Below are positions 7,534 to 20,896 of a DNA stretch of 64,000 nt, piece after piece (position 1 is the stretch's first letter; every line of letters begins with the position of its first letter). The notes under the pieces are model-generated. The model saw nothing but the letters and a program-made list of their open reading frames with translations. It had not been told where the DNA came from and ran no database searches. A program made the translations under genes and the position numbers. Source of the DNA: Chloroflexota bacterium (GTDB lineage Bacteria > Chloroflexota > Anaerolineae > Anaerolineales > E44-bin32). The stretch spans positions 1 to 64,000 of the forward strand of contig JADFRG010000001.1 in assembly GCA_022561385.1 (NCBI GenBank), written 5' to 3'.

Positions 7534-8814
7534 TCAGGGACTGATCGAGGGCTTGAGCAGATTCCAGGTCCTGCCGCCGTTGGTGGTAGACACCAGTGCC
7601 AGCGCCTCGCCCTGGCGCGCCACCGCCCAGCCCACCTGGTCCGACACGAAACTAAACTGACCATCCCACTGAACGGTCTTGACAAAGTCCCAGGACCGGC
7701 CTCCGTCCACGGTCTGGTGAATTTGTCGACCAAAGGCGTAGGTAATCCTGGGATTTAGCAGAGCCAGCTCGCCCCCCGGGTAGAGGTAGCTTTCCCAGCT
7801 CGCGCCGCCGTCCTCCGTGGTGTAAATGTAGTTTAGTTTCAAGCCCGTTCGACAACTCACTGCAACCACTCCAATGAGCTCGGAAACGAGCTGAGGCGAA
7901 TGGCCCTCGCAGAGTTCAGTTTCGAAAAGCGCGGGCCGATTCTCCGGAGCAGGAAGCATGATAGGTTCCCAGCTCCGTCCGCCGTCGCGGGTGACCGCCA
8001 CTTCGGGCGCCACAATTGGGCAATCCGCCACGGTCGCCCACCCCACCATCAAACTGCCGAAATCTACACCGGTCTTGCGGCAGCTTTGCAGGCCGCCCTC
8101 CGCAGGTGTGATGGCCACCTCCCAGCGCTTTCCGCCATCCGCAGTGCGGAGCAGGTATATAGGGTATTTGAACATTCCTGCCGGTCCATAACGGGCAATC
8201 AACCAGCCGTTATTCGCGTCCTCAAATCCGAGCAACGGCGGAAAGTCTGGGGTCCCCAGGAACTCGAGCTCGATGGCTCTGCTTGGGCTCCAGGTCTCCC
8301 CTCCATCCGTTGTTCCCCATACTCGAAATCGAACGGGGCTCGGATCGATCGATTCTTCATAATACGCAACCCACCCGGTCATCGGGTTGATGAAATAGCC
8401 CACGGCAGATTTGGAGGGATCGGTCTCTTCAGGCGCCGGCTCCGCCGGCGTCACATCCATCCAGCTCTGGCCTCCATCGTTTGTTCTGAACACGTGGTCG
8501 GAATTACCACCCAGGCCACCGATGCCCCATCCTCGCTCGGCAGTGATCATCTGAATGTAGGTGATTAAGATCAGCGTGTCCGGTTCGAGACGCGTGATGG
8601 GCGTGCCACGCGCCTCATCGATATCTGCTTCCGCTGCTTCGGTCGGCAAGGAAATGACATCGGAATCCGGCTTGTTGTCTTGCTCGGAAGGCGCCGCCGT
8701 TGATAGCACCTGAGCTTCGGGTTCGGTTGGCTCTCCGGCGAATGGCAGGTTGCAGGCCGCCGCCAGCAACGACCCCAGGATCAAAACGGTTCCGATCGCG
8801 ATGCGCTTGTTCAT
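7534..8814 (-). CDS. Lipoprotein with seven Asp-box (BNR) repeats, Ycf48-like propeller
   Basis: 426 residues. A signal peptide ends in the lipobox LAAAC (Cys21), followed by an acidic/Thr-Glu-rich linker to about residue 70. The rest is a beta-propeller with seven regularly spaced Asp-box motifs: TNDGGQSW, TTDGGETW, TADGGKRW, TRDGGRSW, TEDGGASW, TVDGGRSW and TTNGGRTW. This matches the sialidase-like or Ycf48/HCF136-like propeller architecture. No sialidase active-site arginine pattern is evident, so I do not call it an enzyme. It is expected on the outer face of the cytoplasmic membrane. The ATG at 8814 follows a CTCAGGAGAA ribosome binding site. Confidence 0.88.
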   Translation of the reverse strand: MNKRIAIGTVLILGSLLAAACNLPFAGEPTEPEAQVLSTAAPSEQDNKPDSDVISLPTEAAEADIDEARGTPITRLEPDTLILITYIQMITAERGWGIGGLGGNSDHVFRTNDGGQSWMDVTPAEPAPEETDPSKSAVGYFINPMTGWVAYYEESIDPSPVRFRVWGTTDGGETWSPSRAIELEFLGTPDFPPLLGFEDANNGWLIARYGPAGMFKYPIYLLRTADGGKRWEVAITPAEGGLQSCRKTGVDFGSLMVGWATVADCPIVAPEVAVTRDGGRSWEPIMLPAPENRPALFETELCEGHSPQLVSELIGVVAVSCRTGLKLNYIYTTEDGGASWESYLYPGGELALLNPRITYAFGRQIHQTVDGGRSWDFVKTVQWDGQFSFVSDQVGWAVARQGEALALVSTTNGGRTWNLLKPSISP

Positions 8815-9036
8815 GGTGTTCTCCTGAGGGTCCAGTTTAGGAGCGATCCACGAACGACGGAACCAACCCGTGAGTACTTAGTTTTGTTTGCAGCGTAGGG
8901 GATTCAGCTGCCCATCGCCCGGCGGGCACGTCGAGTCCTGAAAGGGGCGTGGCCCAGCGATTCGCTGATTTTCTGAAGAAGCACCGGCTCCTTTATTGCC
9001 AGTCGCCTCGCGCTACCTTCGTTCTGTAATAAAGGC

Positions 9037-10890
9037 TCAATCGGCAGCCGGTGCGGCCTCGGCCGGAGCCGTGGTAACCGATTCATACCGCGGACTGGTC
9101 CAGCTCAGCAGGGCCCAACCGATCCCGCCGGCAAGAATTGAGCCCGCCAGGATACCGATCTTGGCGTTTGCGAGCAGCCCAGGATCCTGGAAGGCCGCTT
9201 GCGCGATGAAAATGGAGATCGTGAATCCGATGCCCGCCAGAACACTGGCGCTGAAAAACTGACGCCACCGAATGTCCGGCGGCTTCTCAGCCACTCCGAA
9301 CCTGGCGGCCAGGTAGGCAAAGATCCCCACGCCGATCGGTTTTCCTAATAGCAGGGCAAAGATTATTCCCAGGCTGACCGGATTAATGAGTCCGTCCCCT
9401 CCTCCCAGCGGCACTCCCGCGTTGGCCAGCGCAAAAATCGGCAGAATCAAATAGGTGACCCATGGCTGCAGCCTGTGTTCGAGCCGCTGGGCCGGCGGCT
9501 CCATGCGATCCAGGATCGTCTTCAGGGCTCGAACCAGCGCCTGCTCCCGCCTTTCTGAGTCGTCGTATTCGTAACGATTGAGCACCGTATCGGTCTGGGC
9601 CATGAGGCGCTTGACATTGGGCGGGCTGCGGGTCGGGATAATGGCCGCCAGCAGTACGCCGGCGATGGTGGGATGAACTCCAGAATTCAAGAAAGCCAGC
9701 CACAATCCGATCCCGAGCAGCGAATAGGGCAGTGGAGAGAATACGCGCCAACGGTTCAGAATCAGCAGGCCGGCAAAGAAGATGGCCGCCACCAACAAGG
9801 CGGTAACGTTGATCCCAGAGGTATAGAAGAGGGCGATGACCAGAATACCGCCCACGTCATCGGCGATGGCCATAGCGGTGAAAAATATCTTCAGGGAGAG
9901 CGGAACGCGCCCTCCGAGCAGGGCCAAGACGCCCAGCGTGAACGCGATATCGGTGGCCACCGGGATCGCCCAGCCTTGTATCGCGATCGGATTTGAGAAG
10001 TTAAATGCCACATAGATCAGTGCCGGCACAATCATTCCGCCTGCGGCTGCGGCAATTGGAAGGGCCGCCTTCCGCGGGCTCGCCAATTCACCGGCGGTGA
10101 CCTCGCGCTTGATCTCCAATCCCAAGACAAAGAAGAAGATCACCATCAGGCCTTCGTTGACCCACTCCAGAAGGGATCTCTCGAGATGGAGATTGCCCAT
10201 GGAGATCCCCAATTCGGTCTGCCAGAAACTAGTGTACGAGTCTGCAAATGGGGAATTGGCCCAGAAGAGTGCGAGTGCGCTGAAAATCAGGAGCATCAGC
10301 CCGCCGGAGGCCGCGAGGCGAGTGAACTCTTGCGTCAGCGCACTGATGCGTACCCCCATCGGTTTGCGGACGGCTTCCATCAGGGACTCCGGATCCCATG
10401 CACCGTCGTAGCGCTTGCCGTTGATGTACCAGGTCGGGGTGCCGTGCACCCCGCTCTCTCTGCCGCTTTGGAAATCCTCGCGGATCTTCTCTGAGTGCGT
10501 GTGCGCATCGAGCTCGGTGCGAAACCTTTCTTCGTCGATACCGATCTCGCGTGCGTATTCGATCAAGTCGCTTTCTTCTAGATGATCCTGATGCTGAAAC
10601 AACAGGTCGTGCATTTCCCAGAACTTGCCCTGCGCGCCTGCCGCCTCCGCCGCCTCTGCTGCGAGTTTGGCATGTGGATGGACCGTTCGATTGGGGAAGT
10701 GGCGGAAGATCATGCGCACCGCATTTCCGGTGCGCTCCTGGATCTCGTGCACCGAGTTCTCCGCCTGCCCGCAGTAGGGGCATTCGTAATCGCCGTACTC
10801 GACGAGCGTTACGGGAGAGTCGTCGGGCCCCTTCGTGTGGTCCCGATCAGAAATGGGCGGGGTCAACCTCGCCGGAAGTTCAGCGGACAT
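9037..10890 (-). CDS. nhaA: DsbA-like thioredoxin domain fused to Na+/H+ antiporter NhaA
   Basis: 617 residues. Residues 20-175 are a DsbA-family thioredoxin domain with the redox motif CPYC (37-40) and the cis-Pro loop HGTPTWYING (150-158). Residues about 180-610 are a complete NhaA: the FVLGLEIKRE segment, PVATDIAF (Asp314, matching E. coli Asp133) and AMAIADDVGG with the paired Asp344/Asp345 that carry ions. The antiporter exchanges H+ for Na+ across the cytoplasmic membrane. No signal peptide or membrane helix precedes the thioredoxin part. If NhaA keeps its usual cytoplasmic N-terminus, the CPYC domain faces the cytoplasm. The joint is in a single uninterrupted frame. Confidence 0.93.
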   Translation of the reverse strand: MSAELPARLTPPISDRDHTKGPDDSPVTLVEYGDYECPYCGQAENSVHEIQERTGNAVRMIFRHFPNRTVHPHAKLAAEAAEAAGAQGKFWEMHDLLFQHQDHLEESDLIEYAREIGIDEERFRTELDAHTHSEKIREDFQSGRESGVHGTPTWYINGKRYDGAWDPESLMEAVRKPMGVRISALTQEFTRLAASGGLMLLIFSALALFWANSPFADSYTSFWQTELGISMGNLHLERSLLEWVNEGLMVIFFFVLGLEIKREVTAGELASPRKAALPIAAAAGGMIVPALIYVAFNFSNPIAIQGWAIPVATDIAFTLGVLALLGGRVPLSLKIFFTAMAIADDVGGILVIALFYTSGINVTALLVAAIFFAGLLILNRWRVFSPLPYSLLGIGLWLAFLNSGVHPTIAGVLLAAIIPTRSPPNVKRLMAQTDTVLNRYEYDDSERREQALVRALKTILDRMEPPAQRLEHRLQPWVTYLILPIFALANAGVPLGGGDGLINPVSLGIIFALLLGKPIGVGIFAYLAARFGVAEKPPDIRWRQFFSASVLAGIGFTISIFIAQAAFQDPGLLANAKIGILAGSILAGGIGWALLSWTSPRYESVTTAPAEAAPAAD

Positions 10891-10920
10891 TCTTATCCAT
10901 CGATCGAAATGGGCCTTAGC

Positions 10921-11385
10921 TTAGATATCGGAGATGAGAAGTTCCATGTATTCGCGCATGTTGGTCAGGCTGTCGAGTCGCCAGGTCGCCTCAATCACTT
11001 CATCCATCCGCTCGGAGCTAAGTACTCCGCGGACGTTGGCTCGGAATTTGGCAACAATATCCTCGTCGCTCATAGGATCCGCTGGATCGCCCTTGGCCGC
11101 GTCGGTCTGCGCGGTATAACTTTGGCCGTCGGTGGTCGTGATCGTCACTCGCGCGCGCTTGATCCTGGGGAAAAGCTCGTCAATCTCAGGATCGGAGACC
11201 ACCTTAATCTTCGGCAGCAGCTCCCGGATTCGTGGATCCTTCAGCTTCTCGTCGCTGAAACTTTCTGGCAGCACATTGCCGTCCACCAGCGCGGCCGCGA
11301 TCACATAGGGAAGGCTGTGGTCGGCGGTTTCCTTCGTCTTTGGCTTGAGCGCCTTGAGCAGCACCTTTCCTTGATATTCGTGCAA
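10921..11385 (-). pseudogene. Truncated MmgE/PrpD-family protein, C-terminal third only
   Basis: 154 codons. The reading begins shortly before KTKETADHSLPYVIAAALVDG, which is the start of the C-terminal domain of MmgE/PrpD proteins (2-methylcitrate dehydratase, cis-aconitate decarboxylase and relatives, normally about 450 residues). The remainder (the IKVVSDPEIDELFP and KGDPADPMSDEDI regions) follows the family to its end. The larger N-terminal domain is absent: 11386-11692 has no continuation in any frame that I could recognise. The catalytic residues of the family lie mostly in the missing domain, so I read it as a remnant rather than a working enzyme. Confidence 0.8.
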
Positions 11386-11692
11386 GCGCGCTAATTCAGT
11401 TCCCTAAATATGAGAATGCGAGTAAAAAGACTGCTCCCTGGTGCCGAACAAGGATGCTTTTTCGCGCCATGATTGTAGTCTAGATGAGCCATCGAGAAGA
11501 GCATTAAATGGATGAGCTCCCCGGCCACACTCAATTGGAAAGCGAGGGTGCACACGGTCCCCACCGGTCTCGGGCCTCGGCCAACCCGGTTAGAGACGAT
11601 GATAAACTCATCCTGTAGAACTGGGTACTAAAACGGTTGCCAGCCACTATGATGCTTGGGATCCAAGCATCATTTTCTACTCGCCAACACAC
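11386..11692. other. 307-bp intergenic region before the kinase/phosphatase operon
   Basis: No coding region recognised. It holds a small inverted repeat GATGA/TCATC near 11600 and the strong 11-bp palindrome described in the next entry. It separates the minus-strand PrpD remnant from the plus-strand signalling operon and must contain that operon's promoter, but no convincing -35/-10 pair is visible. Confidence 0.5.
11649..11673. promoter_or_regulatory. Perfect 11-bp inverted repeat just upstream of the signalling operon
   Basis: ATGATGCTTGG (11649-11659) and CCAAGCATCAT (11663-11673) are perfect inverted arms with a 3-nt centre GAT, followed by TTTT. The repeat ends 19 nt before the GTG start at 11693. 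It could be an operator for a dimeric regulator or a leader hairpin with a short T-run that limits transcription into the operon. Confidence 0.55.
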
Positions 11693-12955
11693 GTGACGGA
11701 AGACTCCTCCCAGCCCGATACCGGTCGTCTAGAGTTGGTGTACCAACTCTCCAAGACCTTTAATTCGTCCCTTGATCTAACGGATGTGCTGAACACCGTG
11801 ATGGACGAGGTGATTTTGGCCGTCCACGCCGAACGTGGCTTCGTGGTGCTGAAAGAGCCGGATGAACAATTGGTCTTCCGGGCCGCGCGCGGCGTGGAGA
11901 AAGAGACCATTGAAAATCCGGAATTCGAGATTTCTCGCGGTGTTGTCGAAGAAGTAATCCGTGACGGCCAGGGTGTTCTCACCAGCGACGCCCAACACGA
12001 TGAACGATTCATGGGCCGGCACAGCGTGATGAGCCTCGGTCTGCGGTCCATCCTTTGCTCCCCGCTGCAGGTCAAGGATTTAATCCTTGGCGCGATCTAT
12101 GTGGACAACCGCCTGCACGCGGGCATCTTTACTAACGACGATCTCGAGCTACTGAACGCCATCGCCTCGAGTGCGGCCACCGCCATTGAAAATGCGCGTT
12201 TGTATCAGGTGGCGGTCGAAAAGGGCCGTATGGAGCGTGAGCTCTCTATGGCGCGCACGGTCCAAAGTGGATTGATTCCGGAGGCAATCCCTGAGCTCAA
12301 GGGCTGGCAGTTTGCCGCAAGCTGGTTGCCGGCGCGGGAAGTGGCAGGAGACTTCTACGACTTCATCCCCACGGATGACGAGCGAATGGGCCTGGTGATC
12401 GCCGATGTCACCGACAAGGGTATGGGAGCTGCACTCTTCATGGCGCTGACGCGCAGCATGGTGCGGGCCAGCCTTGAAATGGCCGACTCACCGGCGGAAG
12501 CCATCACCAAAGCCAATCGCCTCGTGTGCGCGAACTCAAGCTCCGCGATGCCGGTGACGCTTTTCTACGGGTTAATAGGACCCGAAGATGGAGGAATTGT
12601 TTACGTCAATGCTGGTCACAACCCGCCGTTGATCTACCGGAGCGCCTCAAAATCGTTTGAGGAATTGAGCCGCACCGGCATCTTGCTGGGGGTGGATGAA
12701 TCGCTCGTACTCGAGCAGGGGACCGCTGAGCTCGAGCCCGACGATTTCCTCATCATGTACACCGACGGCGTCCCGGACGCATTGAATTCGGCTGAGGAAA
12801 GTTTTGGTGAGGATCGCATGCGGGAGTCGATCCTGGATGCCGTATCCGGCTCCGCTCAGGATATGTCCTTGAGTCTACTGCAGGCATTGCAGAAATTCAT
12901 TGGTGATGCCCTACCCTTCGACGACATCACCCTACTCGTAGCTAAGCGCGAATGA
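11693..12955 (+). CDS. GAF-domain PP2C-type (SpoIIE/RsbU) serine phosphatase
   Basis: 420 residues. A GAF sensor domain spans about 12-165 and ends in the usual SAATAIENARLYQ helix. A short coiled-coil linker follows, then a SpoIIE/PP2C phosphatase domain (about 185-418) with GDFYDFI, ADVTDKGMGAALFMA, NAGHNPPL and the terminal FDDITLLV, where the Asp residues bind the metal pair. Proteins of this layout dephosphorylate anti-sigma-antagonists or Ser/Thr kinase substrates in response to a bound small ligand. The stop overlaps the ATG of the first kinase by 4 nt, so it is translationally coupled to it and may be its direct opponent. GTG start; no clear ribosome binding site. Confidence 0.9.
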   Translation: MTEDSSQPDTGRLELVYQLSKTFNSSLDLTDVLNTVMDEVILAVHAERGFVVLKEPDEQLVFRAARGVEKETIENPEFEISRGVVEEVIRDGQGVLTSDAQHDERFMGRHSVMSLGLRSILCSPLQVKDLILGAIYVDNRLHAGIFTNDDLELLNAIASSAATAIENARLYQVAVEKGRMERELSMARTVQSGLIPEAIPELKGWQFAASWLPAREVAGDFYDFIPTDDERMGLVIADVTDKGMGAALFMALTRSMVRASLEMADSPAEAITKANRLVCANSSSAMPVTLFYGLIGPEDGGIVYVNAGHNPPLIYRSASKSFEELSRTGILLGVDESLVLEQGTAELEPDDFLIMYTDGVPDALNSAEESFGEDRMRESILDAVSGSAQDMSLSLLQALQKFIGDALPFDDITLLVAKRE

Positions 12956-15900
12956 CTCGATTCGCACCGGGCACCGTGCTCAACAATCGCTATCGGCTCG
13001 AAGCTGAGTTGGGTAGAGGCGGCACCGGGACGGTGTTCCGAGCCCACGATCCCGAGCTAGATCGGGAGGTGGCGGTCAAAATCCTGACCAATCTCGAGCT
13101 CGGGACGGACGGGCGGGAGCGTCTGCAACGAGAAGCGCAGGCCATCGCCAAGCTCAACCATCCCAATATTGTTGCTGTATACGACGTAGGCGAGCTGGAC
13201 AATGTGCCCTTCATCGTGATGGAGTATGTGGAGGGGTTGGATCTTCATCGCCGTCCTCCGAAGGACGCGGCCCAAATCGTAGATGTGGCCCGTCAGGTAT
13301 CTTTAGCGCTTCAGCATGCCCACGAATTCGGCGTCATTCATCGCGATCTCAAACCCGAAAATGTATTGGTCCAATCGGATGGCACAGCGAAGCTGGTAGA
13401 TTTCGGCATCGCCCGTTCGGTTGCTTCCCGCATGACCACCGAGGGCCAGATTTCCGGTACCGTCTTCTACCTTGCGCCCGAGTTGGCCCTCGGCCAGGAC
13501 TATGACGGTCGGGCCGATCTGTATGCCCTGGGAGTAATGTTGTATGAGTTTTCGGTCGGATCGCTCCCGTTCGATCAGGGAGATGCATTGGCGGTTGTCT
13601 CCCAGCACATCAACGCCACTCCCATCTCGCCCCGCGCGCGAAATCCGAATGTCGCGCCTCGCCTTGAAGCACTCATTCTCCAGCTTTTGAGCAAGGACCA
13701 GGGCCAGCGGCCGCCGTCAGCGGCGGCGGTGATAGAAGCGCTGGATGATCCAGATCTGTTGGATCCGGCCGCCGCGACCGACCCCGAAATGGCGGTCCTC
13801 GATCGGATTGCGCGCGGCCGCTTCGTGGGTCGCCAGAAGGAACTCAAACAAGCCCGCGCGATCTGGATGCAGACCATGGCCGGCGCGGGCCAGACCTTGT
13901 TGATCAGCGGCGAGCCGGGGATCGGTAAGTCGAGCCTGACGCGCGAGCTGGCCACCCAGGCCGAAATCAGCGGCGGCAGAGCGTTGATCGGCGAATGTTA
14001 CGCGGAGGGTGGCGCACCCTACTCGCCTTTCTCGCAAATTCTGCGGAGCGTACTGCCGAAGGGGAACCACAGCCGGTCCCGCCTGCCCTCCTTCGTCATC
14101 GCCGATCTGATGAGCCTGACCCCCGAGCTGCGCCCTTATTACTCTGATTTGCCCGAGGTCCCGCCGTTGGACCCCGAATCGGAGCAACGTCGTTTATTCG
14201 AAAGCATGGTGTCGTTCTGTACGAGCCTCAGCGAGCAATCTCCTCTCATGCTCGTAATCGAAGATGCACACTGGGCGGACAGCGGCTCTTTGTCCATGCT
14301 GCGTTATATCGCGCGGCGAACGAAGGGTCAGCCCATCATGTTGGTTGCAACCTACCGCGAAGTGGAACTGGACGAGTCTCGTCCGCTCCAGGAAATGCTT
14401 GTGGAACTAAACCGGGAGCGCTTAGCAAGCCGCATGAAGCTCAGCCGATTCGGAAAAGACGGTACCCGGGAGCTCCTGGCCGCCATCTTTCAAGATGAGA
14501 TTTCACCGGAATTCCTGGAAGGTATTTACGGCGAGACGGAAGGCAACCCGTTCTTCATTGAAGAGATATGTAAGTCTCTGGTCGAGGAGGGCAAGCTCTA
14601 TTATGAGGACGGCCATTGGCATCGTCCAGACATGGTCGACCTCGATCTCCCGCAGAGCGTTCGGGTGGCCATCCAGTCTCGCCTTGCCAAACTACCGGAT
14701 GAGGTCCTGGACGGGCTACGCATGGCCGCCGTCCTGGGCCACGAGTTCGATTTCGACACACTCGTTTCAGCTTCAGACCTCAACGAGGAGGCGCTGATTG
14801 ATGCCTTGGAGTCCGCCGAACGTGCTCAGCTGGTTAAGGAGATCAGCGGAGAACGAAGTGGGACTTTCCGATTTGCGCACGCGCTGATCGCAACCACGCT
14901 GCTAGCGGGCCTCAGCGGACTGCGACGCCGACGCATGCATCACCATGTCGCGGCGGCGATCGAAAAACTGCGCTCCGACGACTTTGAGGCCCTGGCCCAT
15001 CATTATTACGAGAGCGGAGACGTAGATGGCGGGCTGAAGTATTCGCTCCGTGCCGGAGACCGCGCGCTGGGCCTCTCAGCCCACAGTGAGGCCCGGCGTC
15101 ACTTCAACCGAGCGCTCGAGATAGCCTCAGTTGAGGGGCACACCGATGAGCTGGCTACCATCCACCTGGCCATGGGCGATATCGAGAGCACCGGGGATTT
15201 TAACCTCGCTCTTGAATCTTATGAGCAGGCATTGACTTTGACACAAGATTCCGTCCAGCAATCGATTATCAAGGTCAAGATCGGGAGGTTACATGCAGCC
15301 ACCGGCAACGTGCAGGGAGTGCCACTGTTGCAGGAGGCCGTGGAGACGCTTGATCCTGATACGCATGGGAATGAGCTTGCACTTGCAATCGCATCCCTTG
15401 GTCGCTTCCATCACAATCGCGGTCAAGATAGTTTAGCCTTGGAACAGCTGGAAAAGGCTCGAGTGATCGCGGAACCCCTGAAGGATATTGAGACTCTCAG
15501 CTACATCTATATCTTTCTGGCGGGTGCCTATCAGCACTTGGCCAACTTCGAACGCAGCAACGAATGGGGGCGACGTCAGATTGAGTTAGGAAGTGAAGCC
15601 AAGTATGCGTTCATGGAGGCTGTGGGCCACGAGTATTTAGCTGAAAATAACGCTTTCATGGGGCGGTGGGAGGAAGCGCTTGAGCACGCGGAGCGGGACG
15701 AAGAGATCGGTCAACAAAACGGATTGTCCGATCGGGTGCGCTGGGCCAAAATGGTCAAGCTGTGGGCGCTGCATGGCATGGGCCGGCCCGAGTTGGCCAT
15801 CGAAGAAGGCTCACTTTCGCTGGAGCAAGCGGAAACCTATGGAGATCGTAGGCTCGCAGTGCTTAGTGGAGCTCAGTTGGCCCGCGCTTATGCCGACTGC

Positions 15901-16514
15901 AATGACTTTGACACTGCGCGGCAGCATGCCGAACTTTCTACGGAGCGCGCGGTTGAGCTTGATCAGGCTTATATGATCGGCACCGCGCAGGATAGCCTGG
16001 CATACGTACAGGGGCTCCAGGGGGAGTGGCAGCAGGCCCTTACCAGTCGCGAGCTAACCACGAAGGCCCTTGAGGGATCCGACAATCAATTGATACCCAT
16101 GGCGAATGGCCCCGGCCTGGCAGAGGCGCTGCTGGAAACGGGGCGAGTTGATGAGGCGGGAGAGCTTGTCCAGGATGTCATACAGATTGACCGAGAATCC
16201 GAGTCGCCGATTCCTGAGGCCAGAGCCTTAAGAATCCTGGGGCGTATCCACGCGCATCGAGGAGATACTGAGCTTGCAACCAAAGCCTTCGCTAATGCGG
16301 TGAAACTCTGCGAAGAATGGGATAGCCAATTGCTGGCGGGAAGAATCCTGATCGATTGGGCTTCGCTTCAGGCCACACACGAATCCAAGCAGACGGCGGC
16401 GGCCACACTTCAGCGATCGCTCGAGATCTTCGAGGCTGCGGGCGCAAAGTACTGGATCGATCGAGCCCGTGCAGCGCTTGACCAGCTCACGCTCCAAGGG
16501 GTACCTCGCGACGG

Positions 16515-16518
<4 letters not shown>
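12952..16518 (+). CDS. PknK-like Ser/Thr kinase - AAA ATPase - TPR protein, copy 1
   Basis: 1188 residues, no membrane segment. An N-terminal Hanks kinase (10-265) is complete: glycine loop GRGGTGTV, Lys43 in VAVK, HRDLKPEN with Asp132, DFG at 150-152, APE. An FVGRQKEL boundary at 291-298 starts a STAND/AAA_16-type ATPase with Walker A GEPGIGKSS (320-328) and Walker B LMLVIEDAHWAD (432-443). From about 690 to the end are tetratricopeptide-type helical repeats. The layout matches mycobacterial PknK and MalT-like regulators, in which the repeats sense a ligand and the NTPase gates the output; here no C-terminal DNA-binding domain is seen, so the kinase is the likely output. It overlaps its neighbours by 4 nt on both sides. 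Confidence 0.92.
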
Positions 16519-20078
<3,560 letters not shown>

Positions 20079-20115
20079 ACCCGGCCGTTCGGGATGATTC
20101 CAGCTAAACATACAC

Positions 20116-20361
20116 ATGTCTAGTATCTCCGAGCAAACCGTACTCAATGACCGCTGCCCACTAGACGAGAAGCTCGGCCGCGGCGGAATGGGCGTGGTCA
20201 ACCGTGCCCACGATTTGATGCTGGCCTGGGATGTGGCCGTTCAAGGCAGCCTGCATCATTACGCTTTCGGGCCTCGAGGCCGTATCTCAGGCCTGTGGTT
20301 CTTCTCTGGAATCTCTGCCCTCAATTGTGAATTTCTCAGTTTCGGCCAGGAGCGTCTCTAA
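20116..20361 (+). pseudogene. Stump of a third kinase copy (first ~45 residues)
   Basis: 81 codons. Residues 7-42 repeat the start of copy 2: VLNDR, LDEKLGRGGMGVV, RAHD, WDVAV. The similarity stops at the invariant ATP-binding Lys, which is Gln here (VAVQ), and the last 35 residues match nothing in the paralogues. The glycine loop alone cannot make a kinase. I read this as the residue of a third tandem gene after deletion. It sits 37 nt after copy 2 and is followed by a strong hairpin at 20374-20409. Confidence 0.85.
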
Positions 20362-20373
20362 ATCGCCTGGGAA

Positions 20374-20409
20374 GCAGGGCGGGCGGCCCGTCTGAGCCGC
20401 CCGCCCTGC
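20374..20409. terminator. 14-bp GC-rich hairpin closing the kinase operon
   Basis: GCAGGGCGGGCGGC (20374-20387) and GCCGCCCGCCCTGC (20396-20409) form a perfect 14-bp stem with an 8-nt loop. No T-run follows on the plus strand, so it is either a factor-dependent stop or a stabilising 3' end for the kinase transcript. Confidence 0.6.
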
Positions 20410-20627
20410 TATCTTGCTGCCTACGTCATGCGCGCTCCCTTCAGTTCGGTCGCTCCTCAAACATAAGCCCATTTCAAGCGAAGTCATGTCTGGCGGATCG
20501 CGATCGCATACATGATGCCCGGTTTCCTAAGTCATAGAGCGAGCTGCTCCACGGCTTCTCATTCCACCTGCGAGAAAACCGGCGATTCCGGTTAGGCCAT
20601 AACCTGCGAGCCGGCGGCCTCCGCTTC

Positions 20628-20765
20628 CTAATTGCCGCCAGCCAGTAACCTCAGGATCATGGTTACCACGCCTAGCAGCACACCAATTTCCATGAGGATG
20701 GAACCCAGGTGCGAGCCCGTTGCAATCTTCAGCCCAAAAAACATCAGCAGGCCCAGATTCACCAC
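20628..20765 (-). CDS. Possible small membrane protein
   Basis: A 45-codon reading from GTG 20765 to TAG 20628 that is almost entirely two hydrophobic helices: NLGLLMFFGLKIATG, a short SHLG turn, then a second helix through MEIGVLLGVVTMIL to LLAGGN. The open frame continues upstream to about 20844 without a good start codon, and the upstream residues (DAWHVLSWGEPTGRW) look protein-like, so the true N-terminus may be longer. I do not recognise a family. No ribosome binding site is obvious. The amphipathic, well-segmented composition argues for a real gene, but the call is tentative. Confidence 0.4.
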   Translation of the reverse strand: MVNLGLLMFFGLKIATGSHLGSILMEIGVLLGVVTMILRLLAGGN

Positions 20766-20896
20766 CCATCTGCCGGTAGGCTCGCCCCAGGACAGGACGT
20801 GCCAGGCATCGAGTGTGCGCGTCGAGTAGACCCCTAACAGCCGAATCGATCATCGGTCGCCCTGTTACATTAGGTGCATCCTGGAGGTGGCGAGCA

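Noticed and set aside
10582-11394. 270-codon plus-strand reading opposite NhaA and the PrpD remnant
   Set aside because: It covers two minus-strand coding regions with firm family matches and shows only shadow composition.
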